A DNA stretch of 64,000 nt from CAZUMW01 sp964621615 (GCA_964621615.1 CAZUMW010000009.1:62001-126000), one strand, 5' to 3'; shown: positions 53,661 through 63,984, counted from the stretch's first letter. A program made the numbers and translations. The notes: generated by a model from the letters alone, not told the origin.

Positions 53661-55208
53661 ATGTTTCAGTCGTACTTTGAAGACAAAGAACGTGGCGGTT
53701 TTTACCATGCCTCATCAGAGGACTGGAGCGGGATCGCCGACACCGATAAACATGCCGAGGAGCAGTTTACCGCCGCGCGAACAAGTGTTATCGGGGCCAT
53801 GCTGACTCATGATCCGGAGGTTATTGCGGAGGCGGAGCGCGCTGTCAGCGACGTTATCAACCGGTTTGAAGATGTCCGCAACGGCGGCTATTATTTCGCT
53901 GCAGACAGTGACTGGAACATTATAAAGCGCGAAAAAAGCCTCAGCGTGACCGGTGAAATTTTCGGTGTGCTGATGCACCTGTATGAGGTGAGCCGAAACG
54001 ACCGGTATCTGCAGAAGGCAATGGACTTTATGGACCTGGCGCTTGAGCGGGCGCGCGACACCCGCTTCGGCGGGTTTTATTCCCTGTATGAAGAGGACTG
54101 GAAGCCGGCCACAGACATAAAGGATTTACAGACGCAGTCTTCCGTGCTGCAGCATCTGAACGGTTCCTGGAAGGACGGCATGGATTCGCCGCTCGGCGCA
54201 AAGGCTGCAGCGCACAAAAAAGAGGCCCAAGCGTTCGGCGCTCTGCTGCTGGACAAAGCCCGGGATACAGTACATGGCGGATTCTACACCGCCTTTGCGC
54301 CCGACTGGACTCCTGCGGTCCGGGAAAAGGATGTTGACCAGCTTGCCTCGCTGGCGCTGACCCTGTATTTCCACTATCACAACCTGGGTCCCTCCGTGTG
54401 GGGGCCGCGCAGAGGCAGCCATGCATATACGGGACGGTCCTATCCTGAAGCCTACCGCTATTTCGGGCCGGCTCCATGCATCGACCCCATTGGCAAGGAG
54501 GCGTTCCGCTTCGGCAAGGCGGTAATGGAGATATGCTACCTGCTTATTGACCGTGCCTGGGACCCGCAGCACGGCGGCTTTTACTCCAGGCTGAAAGAAA
54601 ACCTGCAGCCGCATGATGATTCAAAACAGATATCAACGCAGATCGCCTGCCTGATGGCACTTAATGTCGGCTGCCGGCTGACCGGCTTTCAGCGATTTCA
54701 GTCCCGGCTTGCCGAGGCGGTGAAAGCCCTTGAGGATAAAGCCTTCGATCCGGAAAACAGCGGGGTGTACACCAGCTTCTCGCGCGCATGGGAGCCGAAG
54801 CTGCGTGAAAAAATATGCGGGCCGAACCTCATGATCGGCGGTATTATGAGCATGGTCGCACCCGTTGCCGGCGGACAGGACCTGACGCGCCAAACCCTTG
54901 CCATGTGGATCGACCCGCCGGTGCAGGAAATCGCCGGCGGATGCGCAGGCCGCCTCAGGGTAACGGTCCAGAATCAGGGATTTGAAACCGTGCGGGTGCG
55001 CCTCGGGGGGCTCACCGCTCCGGGCCGCTGGATGGACCCTGCCGACAGCGTTCTTGCATTGGCCCCGCATGAAGTTTCAGGCTGTACGGTGTCTGTGACG
55101 CCGCCCGCCGGGATGCCCCCGGGGAAGTATTGTTTTGAAATTACCTGCATGCCAGACGGCCCGGTTGGGGAATATGTCTCAGCGGGCGGGAAAATAGTGA
55201 TTACCTGA
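53661..55208 (+). CDS. AGE-like (N-acylglucosamine 2-epimerase fold) repeat protein with Ig-like tail
   Basis: 515 residues. Six evenly spaced copies of a G-G-F-Y type motif are visible (GGFYHAS, GGYYFAA, GGFYSLYEEDWKP, GGFYTAFAPDWTP, GGFYSRLKENLQP, SGVYTSFSRAWEP), each before a helix pair. This is the layout of an (alpha/alpha)6 barrel of the AGE/cellobiose-epimerase type. About 90 C-terminal residues form an Ig-like beta domain (VTVQNQGFETVRVRLGG, VSGCTVSVTPPAGMPPGKY). There is no signal peptide, although the Ig tail would suit an exported protein. A sugar-related role is inference. GTGGAG precedes ATG 53661. Confidence 0.68.
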   Translation: MFQSYFEDKERGGFYHASSEDWSGIADTDKHAEEQFTAARTSVIGAMLTHDPEVIAEAERAVSDVINRFEDVRNGGYYFAADSDWNIIKREKSLSVTGEIFGVLMHLYEVSRNDRYLQKAMDFMDLALERARDTRFGGFYSLYEEDWKPATDIKDLQTQSSVLQHLNGSWKDGMDSPLGAKAAAHKKEAQAFGALLLDKARDTVHGGFYTAFAPDWTPAVREKDVDQLASLALTLYFHYHNLGPSVWGPRRGSHAYTGRSYPEAYRYFGPAPCIDPIGKEAFRFGKAVMEICYLLIDRAWDPQHGGFYSRLKENLQPHDDSKQISTQIACLMALNVGCRLTGFQRFQSRLAEAVKALEDKAFDPENSGVYTSFSRAWEPKLREKICGPNLMIGGIMSMVAPVAGGQDLTRQTLAMWIDPPVQEIAGGCAGRLRVTVQNQGFETVRVRLGGLTAPGRWMDPADSVLALAPHEVSGCTVSVTPPAGMPPGKYCFEITCMPDGPVGEYVSAGGKIVIT

Positions 55209-55274
55209 ATGCTATCCTTTTTGTTCCAAACAAAAACCTAACAAAAAAATAATTCTGCCGCAACAGAACGCCGG

Positions 55275-55358
55275 CACTATCATCTGATAGTGTTACAGAT
55301 GTTCGGCAAAATTCCGGTGCCGGAATTACTGCTGATGAACAGTTTGTGCATCAGCAGT
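55275..55358 (+). repeat. Three consecutive perfect hairpins upstream of the phosphatase-PHP gene
   Basis: CACTATCA-TC-TGATAGTG (55275-55292), AATTCCGG-TG-CCGGAATT (55310-55327) and, directly adjoining, ACTGCTGATG-N11-CATCAGCAGT (55328-55358). The last is followed by CGTTTTC and could be a terminator of the AGE-like gene; the first two lack T-runs and look like operators or structured RNA. All lie between the AGE-like gene and the phosphatase start. Confidence 0.6.
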
Positions 55359-55420
55359 CGTTTTCTGCAAGGCGGGGTGTGCACGCCGGGAATTAATTGC
55401 AGCCTGAAGGAGAATGGCTC

Positions 55421-58009
55421 ATGAATGTGAGGATTATTGCAGCCGCATACAGTGTGCTGATATGGCTGTTTTTCTGCGGTCATACCGGGGCGGCACAAAC
55501 CGATTTTGACAGCGGCGGCGACTTCGGCACAGCAAAGAATATTATCCTTATGATCAGCGATGGCCAGGGCATCGGCACGGTTATGGCGACGGATTTTTTT
55601 AACGGGTACCCTGCGGACTATGAGCTGTTTCCGGTCAAATGTTTTATGACCACATACAGCAGCATCGGCAGCTATGACCCGGATACGGCATGGGTATCGT
55701 TCGCCATGCAGGAATTAAATCCGACGGACTCGGCCGCTGCTGCAACAGCAATGGCCGCCGGCGTCAAAACGCTTCCCGGCGTTATTGGAAAGGACCCGCT
55801 GCTGCGCCCCCTGAAAAATATCGTTGAAACGGCTTCAAAGCTCGGCAGGGCAACCGGTGTGGTTACCAGTGTTCAGATCAGCCATGCAACACCTGCAGGC
55901 ATGGCGGCGCACTCCACATCCCGGGCTTCGTATAAAAGTATCGCCCGGCATATGATATATGACAGTGAGCTCGATGTGATCATGGGATGCGGCCATCCGC
56001 TGTATGACGCCGATGGCCTTTCTCGTGATCCTGCCGATGCTGAATACAAATATGTGGGCGGCGCATCGGTATTTGCAGATTTGACGGATGGTGACGGTGC
56101 TCTTGCCAGGGACGGGCGCTGTTTCACTTTTGTTGCCGATACCGCGTCATTTGAGGCGCTTGCTGCCGGCGAGCTGATAGCGGACAAAGTGTTCGGGGTC
56201 GCACGGGTCGCCGAAACGCTGCAGCAGGACCGTTCGGGGGGCTGCGCGCTGCCGTTCAGCGCTGCCTGCCCGATGACCGAATCGGTGCCGACGCTTGCTC
56301 TCATGACACAGGGTGCTCTTGCAGTACTTTCACAGGAAGATGATGGCTTTTTTCTGATGGTGGAAGGCGGGGCGGTTGACTGGGCCAATCATGACAATGA
56401 CGGCGTTCGGCTCATCGAGGAGCAGACCGGCTTCAATAATGCTGTGGCCGCAGTTGTCGCCTGGGTGACAGATGAGACAAACGGCAGCAGCTGGGACGAC
56501 ACGCTTGTGATCGTTACGGCTGATCATGGATGCGGCTATATATGGGGAACTGAGAAGGAATCGTTCATACTGCCGCAGGATAACGGTCCCGGAGTGATGC
56601 CGCAGATGGTGTACCATCACTTCAGCCATACCAACATGCCGGTTCCGCTCTACGCCAAAGGCGCCGGCGTGGAATTGCTTCAGCTGCTTGTAGACGGCCG
56701 GGACAGCTTTTTTGCAGATCTGATATCTGAGTTTGACAGCGATTTTGACGGCAGCTATGTCGACAATACAGATGTTTTCACGGTAATGGACCGGGCAATG
56801 ACAAAAGAATATGAGAAAGGGCAGGGCGGCGTCTGGCTTAAAGGCGATCTCCATGCACATTCACTGCACAGCGACGGAGACAGCCCTGTGGCGGACGTGC
56901 TGGCAAGCGCTACAGATAAAGGCCTTGATTTCTTCGCTCTCACAGACCACGACTCCGATATGCTTACAGCCGGTATCGCCAGCCCGCTGTATGCGCCGCA
57001 CTGGAGTGACCCCGATTATACCTCAGAGGAGCTTATCCTGCTGTACGGGGTGGAATGGACATCAGACAGGGGGCATGCCAATGTATGGGCAGCCGAGCCG
57101 TTTGACTACGCCCGGCTGTGGAAGGCAAACAATCGTTCCGCTAATAATGGAACAAAAAAGCCGGACCCGTATCTGGCTATTACCGCCGCACACGAGCAGG
57201 AGGCGCTTTTTTCCATCAACCATCCCGGCGCATATTTCTGCTGCCCGTGGGAGCTTACCGTGGAGAACAGCCTCGATGCCATTGAGGTGTGGAATGCCCT
57301 GTATCGCCTTCCCAATCTGAATTTTCTGGCGAGCAATTCGTTCTGGGACCGGCAGCTGATACAGGGGCGCAGAATGACGGGTGTCGGCGGCAGCGATACC
57401 CATAATTTAAACGGCATTCAGGCCTGGGCATTCGGCCACGGAAACCCGACCACCTGGGTGTATGCGCATGACCGATCCGGAGAGGCAGTGGTGGAGGCAA
57501 TCAGGCAGGGCCGGGTGACTATCAGCTGGGCGCCAGCTGCACCGAGAGTTGAGCTTTCAGCTGACACGAACGGAGATCGTGTATATGAAACCATGATGGG
57601 TGACAACGTTCTCTATACAGGCGGCGGTCCCCTGAAGCTCAGAATTTCCGTTGGTACAGAAGGCGGGCAGGCAGCCGGCAGGGCGGATGCGCGGATCCTG
57701 CCCGTTGCTGAAAGGCTGATCCGGCAGTTATCGAATCCCAACGCTGACAGCGATGCAGTGCTTGAAGCACTGCTCTGCCGAAACTGCTCGTTGATCTGTC
57801 TACGAAAAAACGGAATCATATACAGGGCATGGGTGCTTGACGGAGCCGCCGGCTCTGTAACCGTCTCCGACGTGCCGCACAGCATCGGGCACACATTCTA
57901 CCGTGCGGAACTGATCGGCCGCCCGGACGTCCCCGCTGCAACCTCGCTTTTGTACGGGCGGATGAAGGCCATGACCAATCCGATCTATATCAATTATCCT
58001 CAGCGCTGA
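55421..58009 (+). CDS. Alkaline phosphatase-PHP phosphoesterase fusion protein
   Basis: 862 residues with a signal peptide. Residues about 35-460 are a PhoA-type alkaline phosphatase: metal Asp47 in LMISDGQG, nucleophile Ser104 in TDSAAAATAMAAG, FLMVEGGAVDWANHDND and VIVTADHGC. From about 475 to 770 a second enzyme follows, a PHP-type phosphoesterase (GDLHAHSLHSDGDSP, FFALTDHDSD, FSINHPGAY, GVGGSDTHN), as in CehA/YciV-like hydrolases. About 90 more residues end the protein. Both active sites look intact, so it may remove phosphate and cleave a phosphoester in sequence outside the cytoplasm. AAGGAG lies 7 bp before ATG 55421. Confidence 0.88.
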   Translation: MNVRIIAAAYSVLIWLFFCGHTGAAQTDFDSGGDFGTAKNIILMISDGQGIGTVMATDFFNGYPADYELFPVKCFMTTYSSIGSYDPDTAWVSFAMQELNPTDSAAAATAMAAGVKTLPGVIGKDPLLRPLKNIVETASKLGRATGVVTSVQISHATPAGMAAHSTSRASYKSIARHMIYDSELDVIMGCGHPLYDADGLSRDPADAEYKYVGGASVFADLTDGDGALARDGRCFTFVADTASFEALAAGELIADKVFGVARVAETLQQDRSGGCALPFSAACPMTESVPTLALMTQGALAVLSQEDDGFFLMVEGGAVDWANHDNDGVRLIEEQTGFNNAVAAVVAWVTDETNGSSWDDTLVIVTADHGCGYIWGTEKESFILPQDNGPGVMPQMVYHHFSHTNMPVPLYAKGAGVELLQLLVDGRDSFFADLISEFDSDFDGSYVDNTDVFTVMDRAMTKEYEKGQGGVWLKGDLHAHSLHSDGDSPVADVLASATDKGLDFFALTDHDSDMLTAGIASPLYAPHWSDPDYTSEELILLYGVEWTSDRGHANVWAAEPFDYARLWKANNRSANNGTKKPDPYLAITAAHEQEALFSINHPGAYFCCPWELTVENSLDAIEVWNALYRLPNLNFLASNSFWDRQLIQGRRMTGVGGSDTHNLNGIQAWAFGHGNPTTWVYAHDRSGEAVVEAIRQGRVTISWAPAAPRVELSADTNGDRVYETMMGDNVLYTGGGPLKLRISVGTEGGQAAGRADARILPVAERLIRQLSNPNADSDAVLEALLCRNCSLICLRKNGIIYRAWVLDGAAGSVTVSDVPHSIGHTFYRAELIGRPDVPAATSLLYGRMKAMTNPIYINYPQR

Positions 58010-58540
58010 CTCGTGATGGTTATACATATCCTCACTCTCGCCAGTGCTTTGGATCATTGACTGCATCAGCGCATTCCACGCTCCCCCTGACATACCCGAT
58101 AATCCGCAGTGTGAGCTCTTGTACCATCCATGCATCTGAATTCTCAGCCGTGATCGGATTCGAACGCCTTTCGTATCTGTGGATTCATAATGGAGTTTCT
58201 GCGACCGCGCCAAACGAGGTATTGCATTAGAAGACGTCCTCCGGCGAGCTGCCGGAACATATGTATCACCTCAATGTAATCGTTTTGATCTGTTTTTTTT
58301 ACCCTCCTTGTCTTCAGCCCCGATCTTTATGCACATAAATGGCAGCAGCAGTCCGAATAGTTCCTGACCGGGCTCTGCCGAATGCTCCCTTTTGCTCAAT
58401 CGTAAATATCTAACAACTTTGATGTTAATACCTCTCTGAACAAGACGGCTGTTTCTGCGGATAAGTACTAACAGAGGCCTGAAAATCAATATTTTCTCAC
58501 TGTGAGCCAATACGATTAAAACCCTCGAGGGAGTATGTCC
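58010..58540. other. Long region without a supported gene, possible minus-strand remnant
   Basis: 531 bp with no ORF that has both a start and a family match. On the minus strand two short protein-like pieces lie in different frames (about 58260-58144, with MFRQLAGGRLLMQYLVW, and about 58142-58040, with DAWMVQELTLRIIGYVRG), which could be a frameshifted gene remnant. The ribosome site AGGGAG of the next gene is at 58528-58533. No promoter is clear. Confidence 0.35.
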
Positions 58541-61409
58541 ATGAAAAAACATCATATTGTGAAGCCGTTTTCCACATGCGCAGTGTTTATCAGCGCAGTG
58601 GTTCTTTTTTCTGTGCCGGGGTTGGCCGGAGCATTGTTTGCCGCTGATGTGACACTGGCCTGGGATCAGTCCGATCAGAGCGTTCAGGGATATATGATAT
58701 ATTACGGCACGCAATCGGGAGAATATACAGAAACTGTTGATGCCGGAGCTGCGACCCAGTATACGATTACAGATCTTGCAGAGGGCTATATATATTATTT
58801 TGCCGCAACTGCCTATAATGACAGCGGTGAAAGTGATTATTCTCAGGAGATACAGTATGATACCAACGATATTGACGGTGACGGTATTATAAATTTCTGG
58901 GATGTATGCCCTTCCGACCCAGATAATGATGCGGATGGCGACGGAATATGTGCGCCGGATGATAATTGTCCGAATACTGTAAATCCGAACCAGGAGGATG
59001 ATGATGCAGACGGTGCAGGGGATGCCTGTGACGAATGTCCGGCTGATCCGGATAAAGTAGCGGAAGGCTCATGCGGGTGCGGGATAGCTGATACGGACAG
59101 CGACGGCGACGGGACCTATGACTGTAATGACGGGTGTCCTGCTGACCCGGCCAAGACAGCCCCGGGCGTGTGCGGGTGCGGGATAGCTGATACGGACAGT
59201 GATGGGGACGGGACCTGTGACTGTAATGACGGGTGTCCGAATGATCCGGCCAAGACAGCCCCGGGCGTGTGCGGGTGCGGTGTAGCGGATACAGACAGCG
59301 ACGGCGACGGGATCTGTGATTGCAATGACGGGTGTCCGAATGACCCGGATAAGACAGNNNNNNNNNNNNNNNNNNNNNNNNNNNNNNNNNNNNNNNNNNN
59401 NNNNNNNNNNNNNNNNNNNNNNNNNNNNNNNNNNNNNNNNNNNNNNNNNNNNNNNNNATGACGGGTGTCCGAATGACCCGGATAAGACAGCTCCGGGCGT
59501 GTGCGGGTGCGGGATAGCTGATACGGACAGTGACGGAGACGGGACCTGTGATTGCAATGACGGGTGTCCGAATGACCCGGATAAGACAGCTCCGGGCGTG
59601 TGCGGGTGCGGTGTAGCGGATACGGACAGCGACGGCGACGGGATATATGACTGCGAAGACAATACACCTCCGGAAAAACCGGTGCTGCTGTCACCGGCGG
59701 ATAAGGCACGCGGTGTCGCTCTTCGTCCCGAACTGCATGCCGATGCTTTTTATGATCAGGACAGCAATGATGTGCATATGCGGACTTCCCGGAAAATGAG
59801 TAATGTTTCAGATTTTTCCACTCTTGTATATCAGGGCAGCGATGATATGCACATGCAGACAACCTGGCAAATCAGCCGCGTTTCGGATTTTTCAACTATT
59901 GTATATGAAACAACAAGTCAGGAATTTCTTACCTCGCTTACTGTGCCGCGCCTGATGCTTTTGCCTGAGGAGCAATACCACTGGCGGGTACGCTTTTATG
60001 ACAGTTTTTATGAGGCATCCGAGTGGTCAGACAGCAGATCCTTCAGCACTGAGCCTGCTGCCGGCGATCAGAACAGCAACGGCATTCCGGATGATCAGGA
60101 AGCAGGAGCCGACGCGGATGTTGATAATGATGGCGTTCCCGATGCAGAGCAGAGCGGAATCAAAACGTTCCTGACCTGTGATGCAGGCTGTGTTGCGGGA
60201 ATAAAAGGCATACACAATGTCCTCTCAGTATATTCGGCACAATCAATCAGCAGTGATTCCCTGGAGATAACTGAAAATATGCCGCAGCAGCTTCTGTGCG
60301 GCGTGATGGGCTTCGCCGCGACCGTGTCCGGCGACGGTGACAATGCAACCATAGGCGTCTACATGTCTGAATTCTTTGACGCTACAGCCTCCTGCTATAC
60401 GTATCATTCCGCTGACGGCTGGAGTGAGTACCCGTCATCGTACACCGTGCAGGAGGACGGCAGCTCTGTAATGAACATACGTATTGCTGACGGCGGCCCG
60501 GCTGATGCGGACGGCACCGTTAACGGCAGAGTTGTTTATTTCTTTGGCATGCACTATGAGAGCACCCCTGCCGGGGAACCGGACAGCGGTGACGGCGATA
60601 CCGCTGAGCCTGCGCCCGATACTGCAGGCGGCGGAGGCGGCGGCGGGGGTTCCGGCACAAGCGGGTCTGATTCGGAAGATGGCACTGGCGATACCGCTCA
60701 ACAAGAGTGCAGCTCAAGCATTGATTGTGAGGGAGAGCTGGTGTGTGATCAGCAGCAGGGTGTTTGTGTGCCCTGCCTTGCGGACTCTGACTGTTCAGAC
60801 GGGCTTTTCTGCAATGGTATTGAATCCTGTGTTGACAACGTCTGTGTACAGGGAGCGAGCCCCTGTTATGAAAGTGAAACATGCGATGATGACAATGACA
60901 TGTGTGTGCCGATGCCGCCGGCTCCGGGAGCGTGCTCTGCCGATAGCGACTGTGATGACGGTATTTTCTGCAATGGTCAGGAAATCTGCAGCAGCGGTGT
61001 GTGTGAAGACGGCGTGCCGCCGTGCTCCGAAGATCAGCAGTGCAGTGAGGAACTGGGACAGTGCCGGGACGTCATTACCATTCCTCAAACGTCGATTCTT
61101 ACTATCCCGTTCCGGCCTCTTTTCCGGGATGAGCGATGCCAGTGGCTGGTTATCATCTATAATGGTGATATCGATATAACCGCAGAAAATACGGTAATAT
61201 CAATCGAAGGTATCGATGATGATTTTCAGGGGGTCGAGATTGATCCTGACCGGAGCCCGAGGCAGTACGGCAACCTTATCTTTGTTCCGATTTGCATAGA
61301 TAAAACAGCAACAACCGGAACCTGGACAGTTTTGATCAGCACGACTGCCAACGATATGGCGGGCAGCTACGCAGGACAAATCATCGAAGCCCGCTTCAGA
61401 ATGAAGTGA
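58541..61409 (+). CDS. Large surface protein with FN3, TSP3-type repeats and Cys-rich region (assembly gap inside)
   Basis: One gene crossed by a 100-N gap. Signal peptide (ending near LFA|A); FN3 domain (about 35-115, VTLAWDQSDQSVQGYMIYYG); thrombospondin-3-like calcium repeats (DTNDIDGDGI, then repeated DTDSDGDG); a nearly identical 33-residue repeat array; two near-identical 35-residue segments (DFSTLVYQ and DFSTIVYE); a choice-of-anchor U-like domain (TFLTCDAGCVAGIKGIHNVL, ATIGVYMSEFFDA); a Gly8 stretch; and a Cys-rich region with C-x-D-S-D-C-x-D-G-x-F-C-N-G repeats. It is likely exported and calcium-binding. ATG 58541 fits the AGGGAG site. The upstream and downstream frames differ only because the gap is padded to 100. 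Confidence 0.85.
59057..59667 (+). repeat. 99-bp tandem repeats coding for 33-residue calcium-binding units
   Basis: The landmark GGGTGTCC recurs at 59132, 59231 and 59330, then after the gap at 59463 and 59562, always 99 bp apart on each side of the gap. Each unit codes for a 33-residue block with DTDSDGDG and four or five Cys. DNA identity between units is high, which explains the assembly break. Confidence 0.9.
59358..59457. other. Assembly gap, 100 N
   Basis: Exactly 100 unknown bases inside the tandem repeats, a standard placeholder. Repeat phase across it (59330 to 59463) implies a true length of 66 bp plus a multiple of 99. Confidence 0.95.
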
Positions 61410-61472
61410 TCTTGCTCTAAAAGAGAAAATAATACCTTTATTTTATTTTTGACAAGTTTGATTTTAAAAGCT

Positions 61473-61519
61473 GCCTGCCTCCGCCTTTGTGCCCAGCAAA
61501 GGCGTCGGCAGGCTTTTTT
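61473..61519 (+). terminator. Terminator behind the surface-protein gene
   Basis: A two-part stem, GCCTGCC/GGCAGGC outside and GCCTTTG/CAAAGGC inside, followed by six T residues, 63 bp behind the stop codon. Confidence 0.9.
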
Positions 61520-61714
61520 ATCACCGGAAGCGATAAGCCGCATTGCTTGAAACCGGGCGATTTATAGGATACAAATATAGAGAAGGGCCCCACGAGGGCA
61601 GTCTTATTTCCCCTGCCTTATATAAGGAAAAAGCGTATACCTGCATCTGCAAGGATGTGTACAATGTGCGAAAAGTGCTCATGATGTGCTGATAAAAACC
61701 GATTTATAGTAGAC

Positions 61715-62677
61715 ATGAATGTGGAAACCATTACACAGCGTGAATCAGGCGAGCATGTCGAGCTTCTTCAGGAGGCGCACCGCGTGCTGTCAAAGCGGTG
61801 GCTTGGAGAGGATTTTATTATCGAGCTTCTGCTTTCCACAGTACTGGCAAAGGGGCATCTGCTGATTGTTGATATCCCGGGGGTCGGAAAAACAACCCTT
61901 GCCAAGAGCCTTGCCCAGGTGCTCGGCCTTTCATTTAACCGCATACAGTTTACAAACGATATTCTGCCTGCGGATATTCTGGGGGGCAGCGTGTACCAGC
62001 CCTCAGAGGGGACGTTTTCATTTTCGCCGGGACCGATTTTTACCGATTTCCTGCTCGCCGATGAAATCAACCGGGCCCCTACGCGGAGCCAGTCCGCTTT
62101 TTTGCAGGCCATGGAGGAGGGCTTTGTCGCCATCGACGGCGAAAATCACCCGCTGTCGACATTTTTTACGGTTATCGCCACCCAGAACCCGATCGATTTC
62201 GACAGCACGAACCCGCTCCCCGAGGCCCAGCTTGACCGCTTTCTGACGGCTATCAGCCTGGGATATCCTGATATTGAATCAGAGCTCTACCTTTTGAACG
62301 GCTATCAGAACAGCGTGCGAAGCGCCCCTGATTCCGTGCTTACCAGTGATATACTGCAGTCTCTGCGCGATCAGACTGAGCAGGTGTTTATTCACCCTGA
62401 TCTATCCCGCTATATTGTTGAAATTGCCCGTATCACCCGCGAGGACAGCCGTATCAAGCTGGGCATTTCACCGCGCGGCTCAATGCACCTGGCGGTCATG
62501 GCCAAGGCGTATGCACTGGTGCAGGGGCGTCGGCAGGCGCTGCCCGAAGATATTCAGAAGCTCATTCACCCCGTCTGGGACCACCGTATTCTGCCGCGGC
62601 ACGGCAGGGATCACGACGGGTCCCACTCTCACGAGCTGCTTCAGGAACTTCTCAAAAAAATTCCGGTACCACGCTAA
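61715..62677 (+). CDS. MoxR-family AAA+ ATPase
   Basis: 320 residues with a canonical Walker A (DIPGVGKTTLAKSLA), Walker B (LLADEINRAPTRSQSAFLQAMEE), sensor 1 (VIATQNPID) and the MoxR lid SRYIVEIARITR, then GISPRGSMHLAVMAKAYAL. MoxR ATPases remodel or activate partner proteins. The DUF58 gene starts 2 bp after its stop, the common MoxR-DUF58-transglutaminase arrangement. Unlike the ATPase at 49174-50664, its P-loop is intact. The start ATG 61715 has no clear ribosome site. A 305-bp region with a terminator precedes it. Confidence 0.93.
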   Translation: MNVETITQRESGEHVELLQEAHRVLSKRWLGEDFIIELLLSTVLAKGHLLIVDIPGVGKTTLAKSLAQVLGLSFNRIQFTNDILPADILGGSVYQPSEGTFSFSPGPIFTDFLLADEINRAPTRSQSAFLQAMEEGFVAIDGENHPLSTFFTVIATQNPIDFDSTNPLPEAQLDRFLTAISLGYPDIESELYLLNGYQNSVRSAPDSVLTSDILQSLRDQTEQVFIHPDLSRYIVEIARITREDSRIKLGISPRGSMHLAVMAKAYALVQGRRQALPEDIQKLIHPVWDHRILPRHGRDHDGSHSHELLQELLKKIPVPR

Positions 62678-62679
62678 CA

Positions 62680-63984
62680 ATGCACGAATTTCGCGACAAG
62701 CCGCTTCGTGTTGCAGGGGAGCGGGCGGCGGTTCATTACTGGCGGCTTCTGTTATGGCTTATCAACCTCCGCGTTGTGCCGCGCCGTCATGAGGGGCGCG
62801 CCGGTCCGGTCGCCGGTTTCTGCCGCGGCATTTTCCACGACGGCCTCACCCGCTTCGGCAAAGCGGTGCTGATCGCCGGGTGCCTTGTTTACTTTTGCAG
62901 CCACTGGTTTCCGGGCGGCTATTATCCGTTCGTAACGTCGTTTGCTTTCAGCGCGCTGCTGATCAGCGCCGCGGCGGGTTTTGTGTACAGGCCCCGGGTG
63001 CTGATCAGGCGTGAGACTCCCCGAACCGCAGTTGCCGGTGAAACGGCAGTATCGAGTATAATTGTTACAAACTGTGGCCCGCGACCGCTGTATAACTTCA
63101 GCGCACGGGAGATGACCGTTCCCGGTGTGTTCGTGCACAGAGAATGGGAGCTTTCCCACCATGGTCTTCTCGGTGCGAACGAAGAGTGCAGCATGCCTGT
63201 GCCCTTTACGGCGCGCCGCCGTGGCGTCGTCGATCTTTACGGCATAGCGGTGCAGTCCTTCTTTCCTTTTTTTTTGACCCGCGCGTGCAGTAAAATGCAC
63301 AGCCGCGCCACGGTTTTTATTATGCCGACGCCCCTGAACGCACAGCTTCCGCCCCTGCGGCATATGGCCGAGCGCACAATGGAGAAGAAAGCCGCCGGCC
63401 TCAGGCAGGGCCGGGCCATAGACTCTCATGAGTATGCCTACTCGCGCCAGTTCCAGACGGGTGACTCGGTCCGCCGGATCGATCAGCGTGCCAGCGGAAG
63501 GCGCGGAGAGCCGATGAGCAAAGTGTTTGAGGGGGTCAGCCGTAACAGGCTGGACCGCCTTCATATTATAATCGATACCTCGCTTCGGTCATTCAAGCCC
63601 TGGCAGCCCCGCCCGGGCTCGACAGACGTGCTTGACCGGCGCCTGGCACTGGTTCTGGAGCTGTTTCACCGGGCCCGGAACGAGAATATGCGCATAGATT
63701 CAGCTGCCTGGGCGGGGGAGTGGAAACACATACCAACCTCCCTGGCGCTGTACGGCCAGATTGCCTCATGCCGCGCCACGCGGACGCTCCGCCTTCCTGA
63801 GAGCCTGCCCGATCCCAAAGGGCTGTATGCGGTGGTGCTTGGAAGTTGGAGCTCCGGTGCACATGATGCCGTGAGCGCATGGATCAGCGGGGGGGCGCTT
63901 GTGCTTGTGTTTCTGATGCCGGAAACTGATAATGACAGCGGCATGCTGCCCCCGGGTAAAAATTTCATCGAGGTGCGGGAATGA
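62680..63984 (+). CDS. DUF58-domain membrane protein
   Basis: 434 residues. Two membrane helices lie at about 65-110 (GKAVLIAGCLVYF, SFAFSALLISAAAGFVY). The DUF58 signature is clear: SHEYAYSRQFQTGDSVRRID, then ASGRRGEPMSKVFEG, followed by a degenerate VWA-like domain (LHIIIDTSLRSF). DUF58 proteins act with MoxR ATPases in envelope processes of unknown chemistry. The next gene begins inside its stop (ATGA at 63981), continuing the operon. Confidence 0.9.
   Translation: MHEFRDKPLRVAGERAAVHYWRLLLWLINLRVVPRRHEGRAGPVAGFCRGIFHDGLTRFGKAVLIAGCLVYFCSHWFPGGYYPFVTSFAFSALLISAAAGFVYRPRVLIRRETPRTAVAGETAVSSIIVTNCGPRPLYNFSAREMTVPGVFVHREWELSHHGLLGANEECSMPVPFTARRRGVVDLYGIAVQSFFPFFLTRACSKMHSRATVFIMPTPLNAQLPPLRHMAERTMEKKAAGLRQGRAIDSHEYAYSRQFQTGDSVRRIDQRASGRRGEPMSKVFEGVSRNRLDRLHIIIDTSLRSFKPWQPRPGSTDVLDRRLALVLELFHRARNENMRIDSAAWAGEWKHIPTSLALYGQIASCRATRTLRLPESLPDPKGLYAVVLGSWSSGAHDAVSAWISGGALVLVFLMPETDNDSGMLPPGKNFIEVRE

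Noticed and set aside
59057..59667. CRISPR-like array at the 99-bp repeats
   Set aside because: The repeats are contiguous, coding and without spacers.
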